Below the pieces are notes generated by a model that worked only from the letters and a program-made list of their open reading frames with translations, did not search any database and was not told the DNA's origin. A stretch of DNA of 64,000 bases from Clostridium sp. HBUAS56010 (GTDB lineage Bacteria > Bacillota > Clostridia > Lachnospirales > Lachnospiraceae): assembly GCF_007115105.1 (NCBI RefSeq), contig NZ_SULJ01000010.1, forward strand, positions 36,360-100,359. The letters are read 5' to 3'. Position 1 is the stretch's first letter. Each line of letters starts with the position of its first letter. Shown here in pieces: positions 8,040 to 20,750 of this stretch. A program made the position numbers and the translations under genes.

Positions 8040-8762
8040 ATGAGAAAACCTCTCATTGGTCTGACTCCCTATCATGATACGGATAATCATGATATCAAAA
8101 TGCGTCCTACTTATTTAAGGGCACTAAAAGCCGCAGGAGCGATTCCTGTGGTCATGCCTTTAGAAGCTTCCAAAGAAGATTTAGAACAGCTTGCCAAGGA
8201 ACTGGATGGCTTCTTATTTGCAGGAGGTCCTGATGTACACCCTTTTTTATTTGGAGAGGAAACACAGGCACACTGTGGGAACGTATCTTACGAGAGGGAT
8301 GAGATGGAACTTTCTCTGCTTCCCTTAATACTGGACCTTAAAAAACCGATTCTTGGAATCTGCCGGGGAATTCAGATTCTTAATATTGCACTGGGAGGAA
8401 CGATCTGGCAGGATATCCCTTCACAGATCAGGCAGGACTTTCCCATAGCCCACACCCAGCCATTCCGCTATCAGATCCCCAGCCACACCGTCACATTGAC
8501 CGCTGGAAGCCTTTTATCAAAGATTGCAGGGAAACAGACCTTAGAGGTAAACAGCATGCACCATCAGGCAGTAAAGGACCTTGCTCCTGATCTGGTGGCG
8601 ACTGCTTATTCTCCAGATCATCTGACGGAAGCTCTGGAAATGCCTGGTTACCCCTTTTTTCTTGGAGTCCAGTGGCATCCGGAATATCTATGGGAAAAAG
8701 ATGAAGCAGCATATGGAATATTTCAGAATTTTGTAAATGCCTGCAGAAAATCAATGATTTGA
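8040..8762 (+). CDS. Peptidase C26 family gamma-glutamyl hydrolase (PuuD-like class I glutamine amidotransferase)
   Basis: A 240-residue class I glutamine amidotransferase-fold hydrolase. The nucleophile elbow GICRGIQ (Cys near residue 108) and the C-terminal catalytic WHPE are present, as is the 'FAGGPDVHPFLF' N-terminal motif of the gamma-glutamyl-GABA hydrolase group. The family cleaves gamma-glutamyl amides in cytosol. There are no putrescine-pathway neighbours, so the physiological substrate is open. AAAGGA lies upstream of the ATG. It is monocistronic between two terminators; I saw no convincing own promoter in the short gap. Confidence 0.85.
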   Translation: MRKPLIGLTPYHDTDNHDIKMRPTYLRALKAAGAIPVVMPLEASKEDLEQLAKELDGFLFAGGPDVHPFLFGEETQAHCGNVSYERDEMELSLLPLILDLKKPILGICRGIQILNIALGGTIWQDIPSQIRQDFPIAHTQPFRYQIPSHTVTLTAGSLLSKIAGKQTLEVNSMHHQAVKDLAPDLVATAYSPDHLTEALEMPGYPFFLGVQWHPEYLWEKDEAAYGIFQNFVNACRKSMI

Positions 8763-8765
8763 ACA

Positions 8766-8808
8766 AAATCCGCAGTTTTCACTTTCAGTGGCAACTGCGG
8801 ATTTTTTT
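8766..8808. terminator. Terminator between the C26 hydrolase and the convergent MerR-type gene
   Basis: Stem AAATCCGCAGTT / AACTGCGGATTT with T7 on the plus strand and A-rich flank on the other, so it may serve both convergent genes. Confidence 0.82.
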
Positions 8809-8852
8809 GCCTGTGCAGGGTTATCTGCTTTTTATCTGAAAGTAGTGTGTGA

Positions 8853-9512
8853 TTATAACTTTTTTCCATTTCTCCCGAATTTTTTCTTGCGGTTAAAAAA
8901 TGGAATTTTGGAAGCAGCTGCTTCTGCACGGCCTTTATTGTCCTTTTGATAGGTTCTCATAAGCTCGTCCAACTGTTTATAGCGCTCTTCCTCTTTTTCT
9001 TCTTTTAAGTTCATTAAGTACTGCATTTCCTTAATGACCTTATCATTCACAAGACAACTCACATCCTGGCTCAACTGCTCATTGTTTACCTCTAAAGCCC
9101 GTCCAATGATGTGATTCATAATTTCCTGAAACTGTTCCATCTTCTCCTGAGCAATGGAAACCTGCGCTGTATTATGTATGTCCAGGCCCGTTTCGCCCTC
9201 CTGACCAGACAATCCCCCCTCTTTTAGTTCCTGGGTAATTTCACCTTCCAGTAAGTCATCGGGGATGATAGGGTCTTCGCTGTTCTCAATTACCTTATCA
9301 AGCGCTGTTTTAATGGCTTTTAACTGATATCCCTTTTCCTTCAAGTCCTTAATCTGCTTGAATAAACGGATGTGTGCCTCGGTGTAATACCGATGTCCCA
9401 TCTCATTTCTGGGAATGTCTAATTGAAGCTCGTCCTCCCAGTATCGAAGGACATGGGATTCCACATCGACCTTTCTCGATGCATCCGATATTAAGTAATG
9501 TATCTCAGCCAT
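8853..9512 (-). CDS. MerR-like helix-turn-helix regulator
   Basis: A 219-residue protein with an N-terminal MerR-type winged helix: 'HVLRYWEDELQLDIPRNEMGHRYYTEAHI' followed by the dimerisation start 'LKEKGYQLKAIK'. The middle (about 75-120) is acidic and the C-terminal half is a long charged coiled coil ending in a Lys/Arg-rich tail. No effector-binding cysteines or ligand domain are visible. AAGGAGAGG precedes the ATG. Genes like this are common single regulators in Lachnospiraceae; the target is unknown. Confidence 0.75.
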   Translation of the reverse strand: MAEIHYLISDASRKVDVESHVLRYWEDELQLDIPRNEMGHRYYTEAHIRLFKQIKDLKEKGYQLKAIKTALDKVIENSEDPIIPDDLLEGEITQELKEGGLSGQEGETGLDIHNTAQVSIAQEKMEQFQEIMNHIIGRALEVNNEQLSQDVSCLVNDKVIKEMQYLMNLKEEKEEERYKQLDELMRTYQKDNKGRAEAAASKIPFFNRKKKFGRNGKKL

Positions 9513-9636
9513 AGCTATATCCTCTCCTTTGGTTCGTTTAATTTCATAACCTTACTATTTATATCTTATGCTGGTCTGATACAGATTATGAATGGAAAAT
9601 GGAATTTTTTTTAGGATGGTGAGAGAAAGTTTGAAT

Positions 9637-9701
9637 GGGGGGGCTTGAGGGAGGGAGGACCATGAGATAAGATGGACTTAAAAAAGAGGACCATGAGATA
9701 A
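9637..9701 (+). repeat. G-rich tract and short direct repeat in an otherwise empty 260-bp gap
   Basis: A run of seven G, then GGG and GGG (9637-9655), fits a G3-loop quadruplex pattern. It is followed by two copies of GAGGACCATGAGATAA (9655-9670 and 9686-9701, period 31 bp). The rest of the gap 9513-9770 contains only the dnaB terminator. Confidence 0.5.
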
Positions 9702-9758
9702 AAGCAGGCCAGCGGCAAAAAACAAATGGATTCGTTTTTTGCCGCTGGCCTGCTTTTA
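9698..9758 (-). terminator. Long terminator hairpin of the gdpP-rplI-dnaB operon
   Basis: A perfect stem of about 25 bp (9698-9722 with 9734-9758) containing GCAGGCCAGCGGC, loop of about 11 nt, followed on the minus strand by a T-containing tail. It starts 12 bp after the dnaB stop codon. Confidence 0.85.
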
Positions 9759-9770
9759 TTTCTATCCTGC

Positions 9771-11105
9771 TCATTGCCGTGCCATATTTGCAAACTTCGT
9801 ATACTCCGGTCTCCAGACCAGATTGACGGTTCCTATGGGGCCGTTTCTCTGTTTGGCAATAATGACTTCTGCAATGTTGGGCATGTCTGTATCTTTGTTA
9901 TAATAATCATCACGATATAAGAACATAACTACGTCGGCATCCTGCTCAATGGCTCCTGATTCCCTCAAATCGGACAACATGGGGCGATGGTCAGGTCTTG
10001 TCTCGCAGGCACGACTTAGCTGGGATAAGGCGATTACAGGGGCATTGAGTTCTCTTGCAAGGGCTTTTAAGGACCTTGATATCTCGGAGATCTCCTGCTG
10101 ACGGTTCTCTCCGCCTTTTCCGCTTCCGCTCATGAGCTGTAAATAGTCAATGATCACCACGTTAAGACCGTATTCCAACTTCATCTTCCGGCATTTAGAG
10201 CGAAGCTCCATAATAGAAATACCGGGCGTATCGTCAATAATCAGCTTTGAATTGCCGATCACTCCAATTCCTTCTACCACTGCATCCCAGTCTGTATCAG
10301 ACAGGGTTCCGGTTCGAAGCTTCTGGGAATCTACGTTGGACTCCATTGCTAACATACGGTTTACAAGCTGTTCCTTTGACATCTCCAGGCTGAAAACCAT
10401 GGCTGGCAGACCTTTTCTTACTGCGATATGATCTACCAGATTCAATACAAATGCCGTCTTACCCATAGAGGGACGGGCGGCAATGAGCACAAAATCGGAA
10501 GGCTGTAAGCCGGAAGTCTTATAATCAAGATCAATAAATCCGGTTGGAATACCCGTAACAGTTCCCTGATTCTTTGACGCTTCTTCAATCTTTTCTAACA
10601 CATTCATGGCAACCTGACGAATGGGTACAAATTCACCGGAATTCCTGTTCTGAAGAAGATCGAAAATGGTCTTCTCTGTGGTTGCCATAATGGTCTCTAA
10701 GGACTCTTTTCCCGCATAACAGGTATTGGCAATCTCTTCGTTGACTTTAATGAGGCGCCTTAAGACTGCCTTGTCCCGCACAATATTAGCATAAGACTTT
10801 ACATTGGCAGAGGTTGGTACTGTAGTAATGATATCTCTTACAAACTCAAGACTGGATACTTCCGGAGGTACATCCTTTTCCTTTAAACGATTCTGAAGGG
10901 TTACCAGATCGACAGGCAGATTCTCATTAAAAAGCTCCAGCATGGCTTCAAACATGATGCCATACTGGTGCTGGTAAAAGTCTCCTGCTGTCACAATCTC
11001 GGAAGCCGCGATGATTGCATCCCTGTCCATAAGCATTGAACCGATGACAGACTGTTCTGCTTCAATACTATGGGGAAGTACCCGTTTAATCAGGGCGTCA
11101 TCCAT
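9771..11105 (-). CDS. dnaB: Replicative DNA helicase DnaB
   Basis: A 444-residue hexameric replicative helicase. It has the N-terminal DnaG-interacting domain (PHSIEAEQSVIGSMLMD, about 10-110), linker, and RecA-like C-terminal domain with Walker A (ARPSMGKTAF), Walker B (LNVVIIDYLQLMSG) and the arginine-finger/loop region (FLYRDDYYN). Length and motifs are standard. AGGAGG is 7 bp before the ATG. It is the last gene of gdpP-rplI-dnaB, an order conserved across Firmicutes. Confidence 0.97.
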   Translation of the reverse strand: MDDALIKRVLPHSIEAEQSVIGSMLMDRDAIIAASEIVTAGDFYQHQYGIMFEAMLELFNENLPVDLVTLQNRLKEKDVPPEVSSLEFVRDIITTVPTSANVKSYANIVRDKAVLRRLIKVNEEIANTCYAGKESLETIMATTEKTIFDLLQNRNSGEFVPIRQVAMNVLEKIEEASKNQGTVTGIPTGFIDLDYKTSGLQPSDFVLIAARPSMGKTAFVLNLVDHIAVRKGLPAMVFSLEMSKEQLVNRMLAMESNVDSQKLRTGTLSDTDWDAVVEGIGVIGNSKLIIDDTPGISIMELRSKCRKMKLEYGLNVVIIDYLQLMSGSGKGGENRQQEISEISRSLKALARELNAPVIALSQLSRACETRPDHRPMLSDLRESGAIEQDADVVMFLYRDDYYNKDTDMPNIAEVIIAKQRNGPIGTVNLVWRPEYTKFANMARQ

Positions 11106-11116
11106 GGTTTTGCCTC

Positions 11117-11563
11117 CTAGCTTTCTACAACTTTAACAATTAATTTTGCAGTTACTTCTTTATGCAGTTTAATCGGTACTTCATGAGAACCAAATGTCTT
11201 TAACGGTTCTGGAAGAACCAGTTTCTTCTTATCAATTTCATATCCAAGCTGACTTTTAATAGCCAGTGCAATCTCTTTACCTGAAACGGAACCAAAAGCT
11301 TTTCCGCCCTCTCCTGCTCGAATGGATAAAGTAATGGAGGTCTCTCCAATCTTGTCTGCAAGCTGTTTTGCTGCTTCCAACTGCTCTGCCTGGAGTTTTG
11401 CTTCGTTGGCTTTCTGCAGTTTTAAATCATTTAAATTCTTACCTGTTGCTTCAATTCCAAGCTTCTTTGGGAGAATAAAGTTTCTTGCATATCCGTCGTT
11501 TACGTTAACGATTTGTCCCTTTTTTCCCAGTGCTTTTACGTCTTCTAATAATACAACTTCCAT
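11117..11563 (-). CDS. rplI: 50S ribosomal protein L9
   Basis: A 148-residue L9 with the N-terminal rRNA-binding domain ([29 protein letters not shown]), long connecting helix rich in K, A, E, and the C-terminal domain ([12 protein letters not shown]). Its ATG shares one base with the stop codon of gdpP (TAATG), so translation is probably coupled. dnaB follows after 11 bp. Confidence 0.97.
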   Translation of the reverse strand: MEVVLLEDVKALGKKGQIVNVNDGYARNFILPKKLGIEATGKNLNDLKLQKANEAKLQAEQLEAAKQLADKIGETSITLSIRAGEGGKAFGSVSGKEIALAIKSQLGYEIDKKKLVLPEPLKTFGSHEVPIKLHKEVTAKLIVKVVES

Positions 11564-13623
11564 TATGATACGTCTCCCTTCTCTATCATCTCTTTGATAA
11601 CCGCTTTTACACGGGTTTTGGCTTCTTCAATTGTGGCATCTGCAAGCTGTGCGCCTGCAATGGTCCGGTGACCTCCGCCTCCCAGCTTCTCCATCATAAC
11701 CTGAACATTAACCTCATCAATGGAACGGGCGCTTAAATACACTGTATTGTTAAAATGTGACATCACTATGGAGGCCTTAATTCCCGAAATATCCAATAGC
11801 TCGTTAGCCGCCTGAGCCGCAACCACTGTAGGGCTTCCGACTCCTTCTGACGGACAAACACTGATTGCAAAATACCCTTCAAAAATCTCTGCCTGACGGA
11901 CTGCTTCTGCTTTCGCCTTATAATCTCCCAGATCATCACGGAATAACTTTCTCACACGAACCACATCTGCGCCATTCCGCTTTAAAAATGCAGCCGCCTC
12001 AAAAGTTCTTACTCCTGTCTGATTGGTGAAATTATGGGTGTCGATTACAATTCCTGCATACAGTGCATCTGCTTCTGCAGATTTAATCTTAATTCCATCT
12101 GCAATGTACTGGAGCACTTCTGCAACCATCTCGCAGGCTGAGGAAGCATAAGGCTCTACATAGGACAGAACCGCATTGTCAATAATCTCACTGCTTTGCC
12201 GGTGATGATCTAAAACCACAATGGTCTTAACCAGACGCAAAAGCTCCGGCGCATCGGTAATGCTTGGCCGGTTCACATCCACCACTACCAAAAGTGTATT
12301 GGCATCCACCAGTTCCGCCGCTTTTGCTCCTGTTAAGAACAAATCTTCCGGATAATCCGGATTCCCCATAAACCGTTCCTGCATGGGGCGGACAGAAGTT
12401 GTGACTTCATTGATAACAATATTTGCTTTTTTATTCATGGCTGTAGCAATCCGGTAAATTCCCACGGCAGCACCGAAGGAATCCACATCTGTAAGCCGGT
12501 GTCCCATAATTAAAAGCCGGTCTTTTGTCTCCATCAGTTCCCGCAGGGCATGTGCCTTTACACGGGCTTTTACACGGGTGGTCTTCTCTACCTGAGGCGC
12601 TTTTCCTCCAAAGAACTGGATTCGTTCTCCGTCCTTGACCACCGCCTGGTCTCCGCCTCGTCCCAATGCCATATCAATGGCGATTCTGGCAAATTCATAG
12701 TTCCGATAATAGCTGTCCCCATTCATTCCAAGACCAATGCTAAGTGTAACTGCCATCTCATTGCCGATATTCACAGTCTTCACCTCTTCCAGAATGGAGA
12801 AGCGATTCTCCTTAAGTTCTGCAATATAAGACTGCTTAATGGCTATAAAATACTTATCCTTTTCCAGCTTTTTCACAATTCCGTTCATATTAGTAATGTA
12901 CTTTGTGATCTTACGGTCAATTAGTGCTGTGAGAAGGGATCGGCGAACTTCTTCTACGCTCTCCAGAGCTTCATCATAATTATCCAGATAAATCAGACCA
13001 GCAACCATCTTCTGATCATCTACCATCTTCTTATAGCTTAGAATCTCTGTCTCATCAAAAAGGTAAACGGCTACCAGAACCTGTTCATCCCCATCAGTCT
13101 CCACCACCTTGGGCCCATTGTGGATGGAGTTATCCATGGAAATTGCCTTTAACCGGATCTGATAGTCTCGTTCATTGCGTGTAGTATGAAGAACAGCTGT
13201 GCCGTTCTTAAGCTTTAATGCTTCTTTTGTTACTTCCGGGAAAATGGTAATCAGGTTCTTTCTCGTCACCTTTAAGGGCTTCTCTTCCCCCAGCACTTCT
13301 GAAAATGCTGCATTCCCCCAAAGAACATGTCCATCTTCGTCTGCAATCCCATAGGGAAGTTCCAGACCGTCGATAAAGTTCTTCTGCATCCAGGAATATT
13401 CTGCCGAAAATTCTACAAGACCACTAAGCAGGCCTTTTCTTTTGTAAAGGTAGAGCCAGACTGCGACTCCAATATACAGAAGCGTAAACAGGGCCATAAT
13501 AATTCCCGCTTTTGCACTGACTGCACCAATCATTACATTGGCTGCAATCCACAGTGCGCTCAGATAAAGCGGCCACTGCATATAAGTTCCCAGCTGCCCC
13601 CTTATTTTAAACTTCTCTTTCAT
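11563..13623 (-). CDS. gdpP: Cyclic-di-AMP phosphodiesterase GdpP (DHH/DHHA1)
   Basis: A 686-residue membrane phosphodiesterase that hydrolyses c-di-AMP to pApA. Two transmembrane helices are at about 16-62, followed by a PAS domain (about 80-180), a degenerate GGDEF domain (about 190-340) and the DHH domain: [17 protein letters not shown] and VLDHHRQSS carry the metal ligands, and the DHHA1 motif [11 protein letters not shown] is near the C-terminus. All catalytic motifs are intact. AAGGAG precedes the ATG. First gene of the operon with rplI and dnaB; a TATAAT-like -10 at 13671-13676 on the minus strand may drive it. Confidence 0.95.
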   Translation of the reverse strand: MKEKFKIRGQLGTYMQWPLYLSALWIAANVMIGAVSAKAGIIMALFTLLYIGVAVWLYLYKRKGLLSGLVEFSAEYSWMQKNFIDGLELPYGIADEDGHVLWGNAAFSEVLGEEKPLKVTRKNLITIFPEVTKEALKLKNGTAVLHTTRNERDYQIRLKAISMDNSIHNGPKVVETDGDEQVLVAVYLFDETEILSYKKMVDDQKMVAGLIYLDNYDEALESVEEVRRSLLTALIDRKITKYITNMNGIVKKLEKDKYFIAIKQSYIAELKENRFSILEEVKTVNIGNEMAVTLSIGLGMNGDSYYRNYEFARIAIDMALGRGGDQAVVKDGERIQFFGGKAPQVEKTTRVKARVKAHALRELMETKDRLLIMGHRLTDVDSFGAAVGIYRIATAMNKKANIVINEVTTSVRPMQERFMGNPDYPEDLFLTGAKAAELVDANTLLVVVDVNRPSITDAPELLRLVKTIVVLDHHRQSSEIIDNAVLSYVEPYASSACEMVAEVLQYIADGIKIKSAEADALYAGIVIDTHNFTNQTGVRTFEAAAFLKRNGADVVRVRKLFRDDLGDYKAKAEAVRQAEIFEGYFAISVCPSEGVGSPTVVAAQAANELLDISGIKASIVMSHFNNTVYLSARSIDEVNVQVMMEKLGGGGHRTIAGAQLADATIEEAKTRVKAVIKEMIEKGDVS

Positions 13624-13634
13624 GTCTCTTCTCC

Positions 13635-14093
13635 TTATGGAAAAAAAGGGTCTTTTTTCATTATCTTCTTATTATAACATAGGAAATATAGTTCGTCCAT
13701 TAAAATGCAAAACACAGTCCCCACAGACCCAGGCAGATCCCCCCCCAAAAGCTGATTTTCTGTTTTATGTTCCCGTTTATACCAATCAGCCATTTTTATG
13801 ATTTGTGCTTTCGTATATGGTTTTAAAATGAATCCATAAGCACGGATCTTCCATACTTCCAGAGAAAATCCAGGTATACCGGAAAGCAGAACTACTTCCG
13901 GAGGTTCCAGTAATTCATAGAGTTTTGCCGCAAGTATAATGCCGCTGATGTCCGGCATCACAACGTCTGAAAACACCAGGTCTATCCGATTCTCTTTTCT
14001 ATACTACATGGCTGTGGCTGCCTCACGGAAGCTTCCGCACAGTTCTATGTCTCTTATTCCCAAAATATTTCCCTGAACCTTGTACAAACCTTC
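13635..14093 (-). pseudogene. Broken response-regulator receiver domain
   Basis: Minus-strand translation gives a receiver-like series: 'GLYKVQGNILGIRDIELCGSFREAATAM', a TAG stop at 14004-14006, then in the same frame 'YRKENRIDLVFSDVVMPDISG', 'PEVVLLSG' and 'GFILKPYT'. The phospho-acceptor Asp (FSDVVMPD), the Ser and the Lys-Pro of the fold are recognisable. The start is missing (another TAG at 14094-14096), and after the receiver domain the frame runs into unrelated residues with no output domain. It resembles LytTR/AraC-type response regulators. Two stops plus truncation make it a pseudogene remnant. Confidence 0.7.
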
Positions 14094-14096
14094 CTA

Positions 14097-18291
<4,195 letters not shown>

Positions 18292-18331
18292 GTGGAAATA
18301 GATAATGCAATTTAAAATATTATTATAAATA

Positions 18332-18376
18332 AGGGTATCGCAAAATTACTTAAATAAAGTGATTAAGCGATACCCT
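18332..18376 (+). terminator. Terminator after the collagen-like gene
   Basis: AGGGTATCGC (18332-18341) pairs with GCGATACCCT (18367-18376); the interior also pairs partly (AATTACTT with AAGTGATT). It is followed by CATTTCAATTTT. Confidence 0.7.
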
Positions 18377-18550
18377 CATTTCAATTTTCATATTAGTTAT
18401 GTCAGTATTTTATTATCATGTACTTTAGATAAACCATAATTATAAAAGTTCTTTATAGTTATCGCTTTATCTATATTGAAATTAAGCTCTTACAGATTTT
18501 TACTTATATCATGCTACCAAATGTTTATAAATTCTTTTTTCTTATACTCA

Positions 18551-18799
18551 TTAAGCAGACTGATAAAGGTAATATCGCATATAATATTTTTCAAATATGA
18601 CTGGGAGCAAAAGGTTTGTAACCATTTCACGGCTGACAAAATCTTTGATCCCATTTAAAAATCCAAACCTTTTTCTTTGCAGGATCAAAATGTTATTGGA
18701 TTCATAGCCGCTGTCAGCAATAAGAATGATTTGCTTGTTAAGTGAGAAACGTTTTATCATGACAATTAATGCATCTGCTTCATCAGGGGACAGCCTTGA
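18551..18799 (-). pseudogene. Fragment of an IS4-type DDE transposase
   Basis: The minus-strand frame reads 'LSPDEADALIVMIKRFSLNKQ' followed by 'IILIADSGYESNNILILQRK', the second DDE-block of IS4-like transposases (usually I/V-ADRGYESYN...). A stop at 18800-18802 precedes the fragment, and both the N-terminal half and the final Glu block are missing. No flanking inverted repeats were found. The remnant lies between the collagen gene and glnK, with nothing else recognisable in 18377-18890. Confidence 0.65.
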
Positions 18800-18890
18800 T
18801 TACAAGTGTTTCAGATAGATGCGATTCTGTAGATCATTTCACTTCATGGGCGGTTTTATACCAGACCGTAAGGAACTTGCTGGTAAAAAA

Positions 18891-18929
18891 TAAGGCAGTG
18901 CCAGGATTCAACTCCAGCTCACTGCCTTA
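18891..18929 (-). terminator. Terminator of the amt-glnK operon
   Basis: TAAGGCAGTG (18891-18900) pairs with CACTGCCTTA (18920-18929); on the minus strand it is followed by TTTTTT. It is 15 bp after the glnK stop. Confidence 0.82.
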
Positions 18930-18944
18930 CTATTATAGAAGAAA

Positions 18945-19289
18945 CTATTTAATTGCATCTTCTCCCCGTTCTCCGGTTCTGATTCTGACTGCATCCTGTA
19001 TTTCTGAAATAAAAATCTTTCCATCACCATATTCACCGGTATATGCCTTTTTAGTAATTGCTTCGATCACAGATTCTGCACGGTCATCGGTAACTACCAG
19101 CTCTACCTTTATTTTGGTCAGAAAGTTATAATCCACTTCGGCTCCCCGGACAAATTCCGTCCAGCCTTTCTGATTTCCGCAACCCATAACCTGGGTCACA
19201 CTTAATCCATTTAATTTCAGTTCTTCCATAATGGATTTAATATCTTCTAATTTTTCTGGTCTGATAAATGCTTCAATCTTTTTCATCAT
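18945..19289 (-). CDS. glnK: P-II family nitrogen regulatory protein (GlnK-type)
   Basis: A 114-residue trimeric P-II signalling protein that binds ATP/ADP and 2-oxoglutarate and blocks the AmtB channel when nitrogen is ample. Landmarks are 'MKKIEAFIRPEKLEDIK', the T-loop 'QKGWTEFVRGAEVDYNF' and the C-terminal 'GDGKIFISEIQDAVRIRTGERG'. In the T-loop the residue equal to Tyr51 of enteric GlnB/GlnK is Val, so classical uridylylation is not expected. The gene follows amt after 14 bp, the widespread amtB-glnK pairing. Confidence 0.92.
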   Translation of the reverse strand: MMKKIEAFIRPEKLEDIKSIMEELKLNGLSVTQVMGCGNQKGWTEFVRGAEVDYNFLTKIKVELVVTDDRAESVIEAITKKAYTGEYGDGKIFISEIQDAVRIRTGERGEDAIK

Positions 19290-19303
19290 GATTCCCCTTT
19301 CCT

Positions 19304-20539
19304 TTAATCCATTCCGTTAAATGCAGGATATGCCGTTTCCCCATGTTCAGAAGAATCAAGACCTGTCACTTCGGCTTTATCGGAAACTTTGATTCCCTTT
19401 GTAATGAGGGAAGCAATCTTTGCTGCCACCAGAGTGCCTATAATTGCAATGACAATGGTGATTAAAATGGCGGCAATCTGGCGGAGGAATAAAGTCACAT
19501 CTCCATACACAAGACCATTCCACGGTGCTGCGGAATTAATACTTTTATTGGCAAAAATTCCGGTTGCAATTCCACCCCAGATTCCACCGATTCCGTGGCA
19601 TCCAAATACGTCAAGTGCATCATCATATGCAAATTTAGGTTTTATCACATTGATAAAGAAATAGCAGATCGGACTTACCAGTGCACCGATCAGAATGGCT
19701 GCCCAGATGGGCACAAATCCCGCACCAGGAGTAATGGCAACCAGGCCAATTACCATTCCAGTGGAGGTTCCGACCAGGGTTGGTTTTCCATTCTTAATTA
19801 CTTCAATGAGAATCCAGGAAAGCAGTGCGGAAGCTGCTGCTGTATTGGTTGTCATAAAGGAGTGAGCCGCCAGTTCATTCGCTGCCAGGGCGCTTCCTCC
19901 ATTGAATCCAAACCAGCCAAACCACAAAAGAGCTGCACCGAGAAATACCATTGGTACATTATGAGGATGATATGGCGCCTTTCCTAAATTCCTGCGTTTT
20001 CCAAGAAGAATGGAAAGCACCAGGGCACTGACACCAGAACTGATATGAACTACGTTTCCTCCTGCAAAATCAATGGAACCGATCTGGGCAAGGTAACCGC
20101 CTCCCCAAACCATATGTGCCAATGGATAATAGACAATGAGGGACCACACTGCCAGAAAAATTAGCAGAGCGGAAAATTTCATACGCTCAGCAATTGCACC
20201 GGTAATCAGCGCAGGAGCGATGATTGCGAACATCATCTGGAAAATAGCAAAAACAAGAGTATTGGGATAAGGATGGGTCGTATCCCCAAATGTATCAAAG
20301 TTAAGACCAAACCAGTTAAGATTACCGATAACCCCGCCAATATCTCCGCTAAAAGAAAGGGAAAAACCAAAGAGAACCCACATCACTGAGCCAAGCCCCA
20401 TCATAATGGCTGATGACATAATGGTATTAACAACATTTTTTCGTTTTACAAGTCCCCCGTAAAAAAATGCCAGCCCAGGGGTCATGATAAATACAAGAGT
20501 AGAACTAACAAGCATCCATGAAAAATCTCCGTGATCCAT
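19304..20539 (-). CDS. amt: Ammonium transporter
   Basis: An Amt/AmtB ammonium channel of 411 residues with 11 hydrophobic segments. Signature parts are visible: 'FFYGGLVKRKNV', 'DFAGGNVVHISSGVSALV' with the first pore histidine region, 'GWFGFNGGSA' and 'FGCHGIGGIWGGIATG' with the second pore histidine. I chose the ATG at 20539 because AGAGGTG lies 7 bp before it; an upstream in-frame ATG at 20605 falls inside the leader terminator. It is cotranscribed with glnK, and a terminator in its leader suggests nitrogen-dependent antitermination. Confidence 0.95.
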   Translation of the reverse strand: MDHGDFSWMLVSSTLVFIMTPGLAFFYGGLVKRKNVVNTIMSSAIMMGLGSVMWVLFGFSLSFSGDIGGVIGNLNWFGLNFDTFGDTTHPYPNTLVFAIFQMMFAIIAPALITGAIAERMKFSALLIFLAVWSLIVYYPLAHMVWGGGYLAQIGSIDFAGGNVVHISSGVSALVLSILLGKRRNLGKAPYHPHNVPMVFLGAALLWFGWFGFNGGSALAANELAAHSFMTTNTAAASALLSWILIEVIKNGKPTLVGTSTGMVIGLVAITPGAGFVPIWAAILIGALVSPICYFFINVIKPKFAYDDALDVFGCHGIGGIWGGIATGIFANKSINSAAPWNGLVYGDVTLFLRQIAAILITIVIAIIGTLVAAKIASLITKGIKVSDKAEVTGLDSSEHGETAYPAFNGMD

Positions 20540-20570
20540 AAAAAAGCACCTCTTTCTTGATTTTTGGGTA

Positions 20571-20618
20571 AAAAAATTAAGCCATAACATTGTGCGACAC
20601 TGCACATCGTTATGGCTT
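20571..20618 (-). promoter_or_regulatory. Terminator-attenuator in the amt leader with an ANTAR-type hexaloop
   Basis: On the RNA (minus strand) the outer stem AAGCCATAAC/GTTATGGCTT (20609-20618 with 20579-20588) encloses a TGTGC/GCACA stem capped by the hexaloop AGUGUC, followed by TTAATTTTTTT. It lies between the promoter and the start codon, so it must be overcome for expression. A1 and G4 of the loop match the conserved ANTAR-target pattern. A preceding small hairpin (UUUCA/UGAAG around loop AGGCAA) could be the first of the usual pair, but it lacks G4. Confidence 0.65.
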
Positions 20619-20665
20619 CATTGCCTTGAAAAATATTCGAAACTTCTTTTATAAAAGATATAGCT

Positions 20666-20694
20666 AGATTAAATCATCAGATTGAATTTGTCAA
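20666..20694 (-). promoter_or_regulatory. amt promoter
   Basis: The minus strand has consensus TTGACA (20689-20694), 17 bp, TAATCT (20666-20671), about 130 bp before the start codon. Confidence 0.75.
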
Positions 20695-20750
20695 GTAAAT
20701 TTTTCAAAGTCAAGACCTTACTTTTTTGACAGATTGGTGAGGACTGCCTT

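Noticed and set aside
8491-8766. Minus-strand frames opposite the C26 hydrolase and similar frames opposite other genes
   Set aside because: They are out-of-phase shadows without ribosome sites or recognisable domains.
20539-20605. Start of amt at 20605 giving a 433-residue protein
   Set aside because: That start would lie inside the leader terminator and has no ribosome site, while the ATG at 20539 has one and gives the normal N-terminus.
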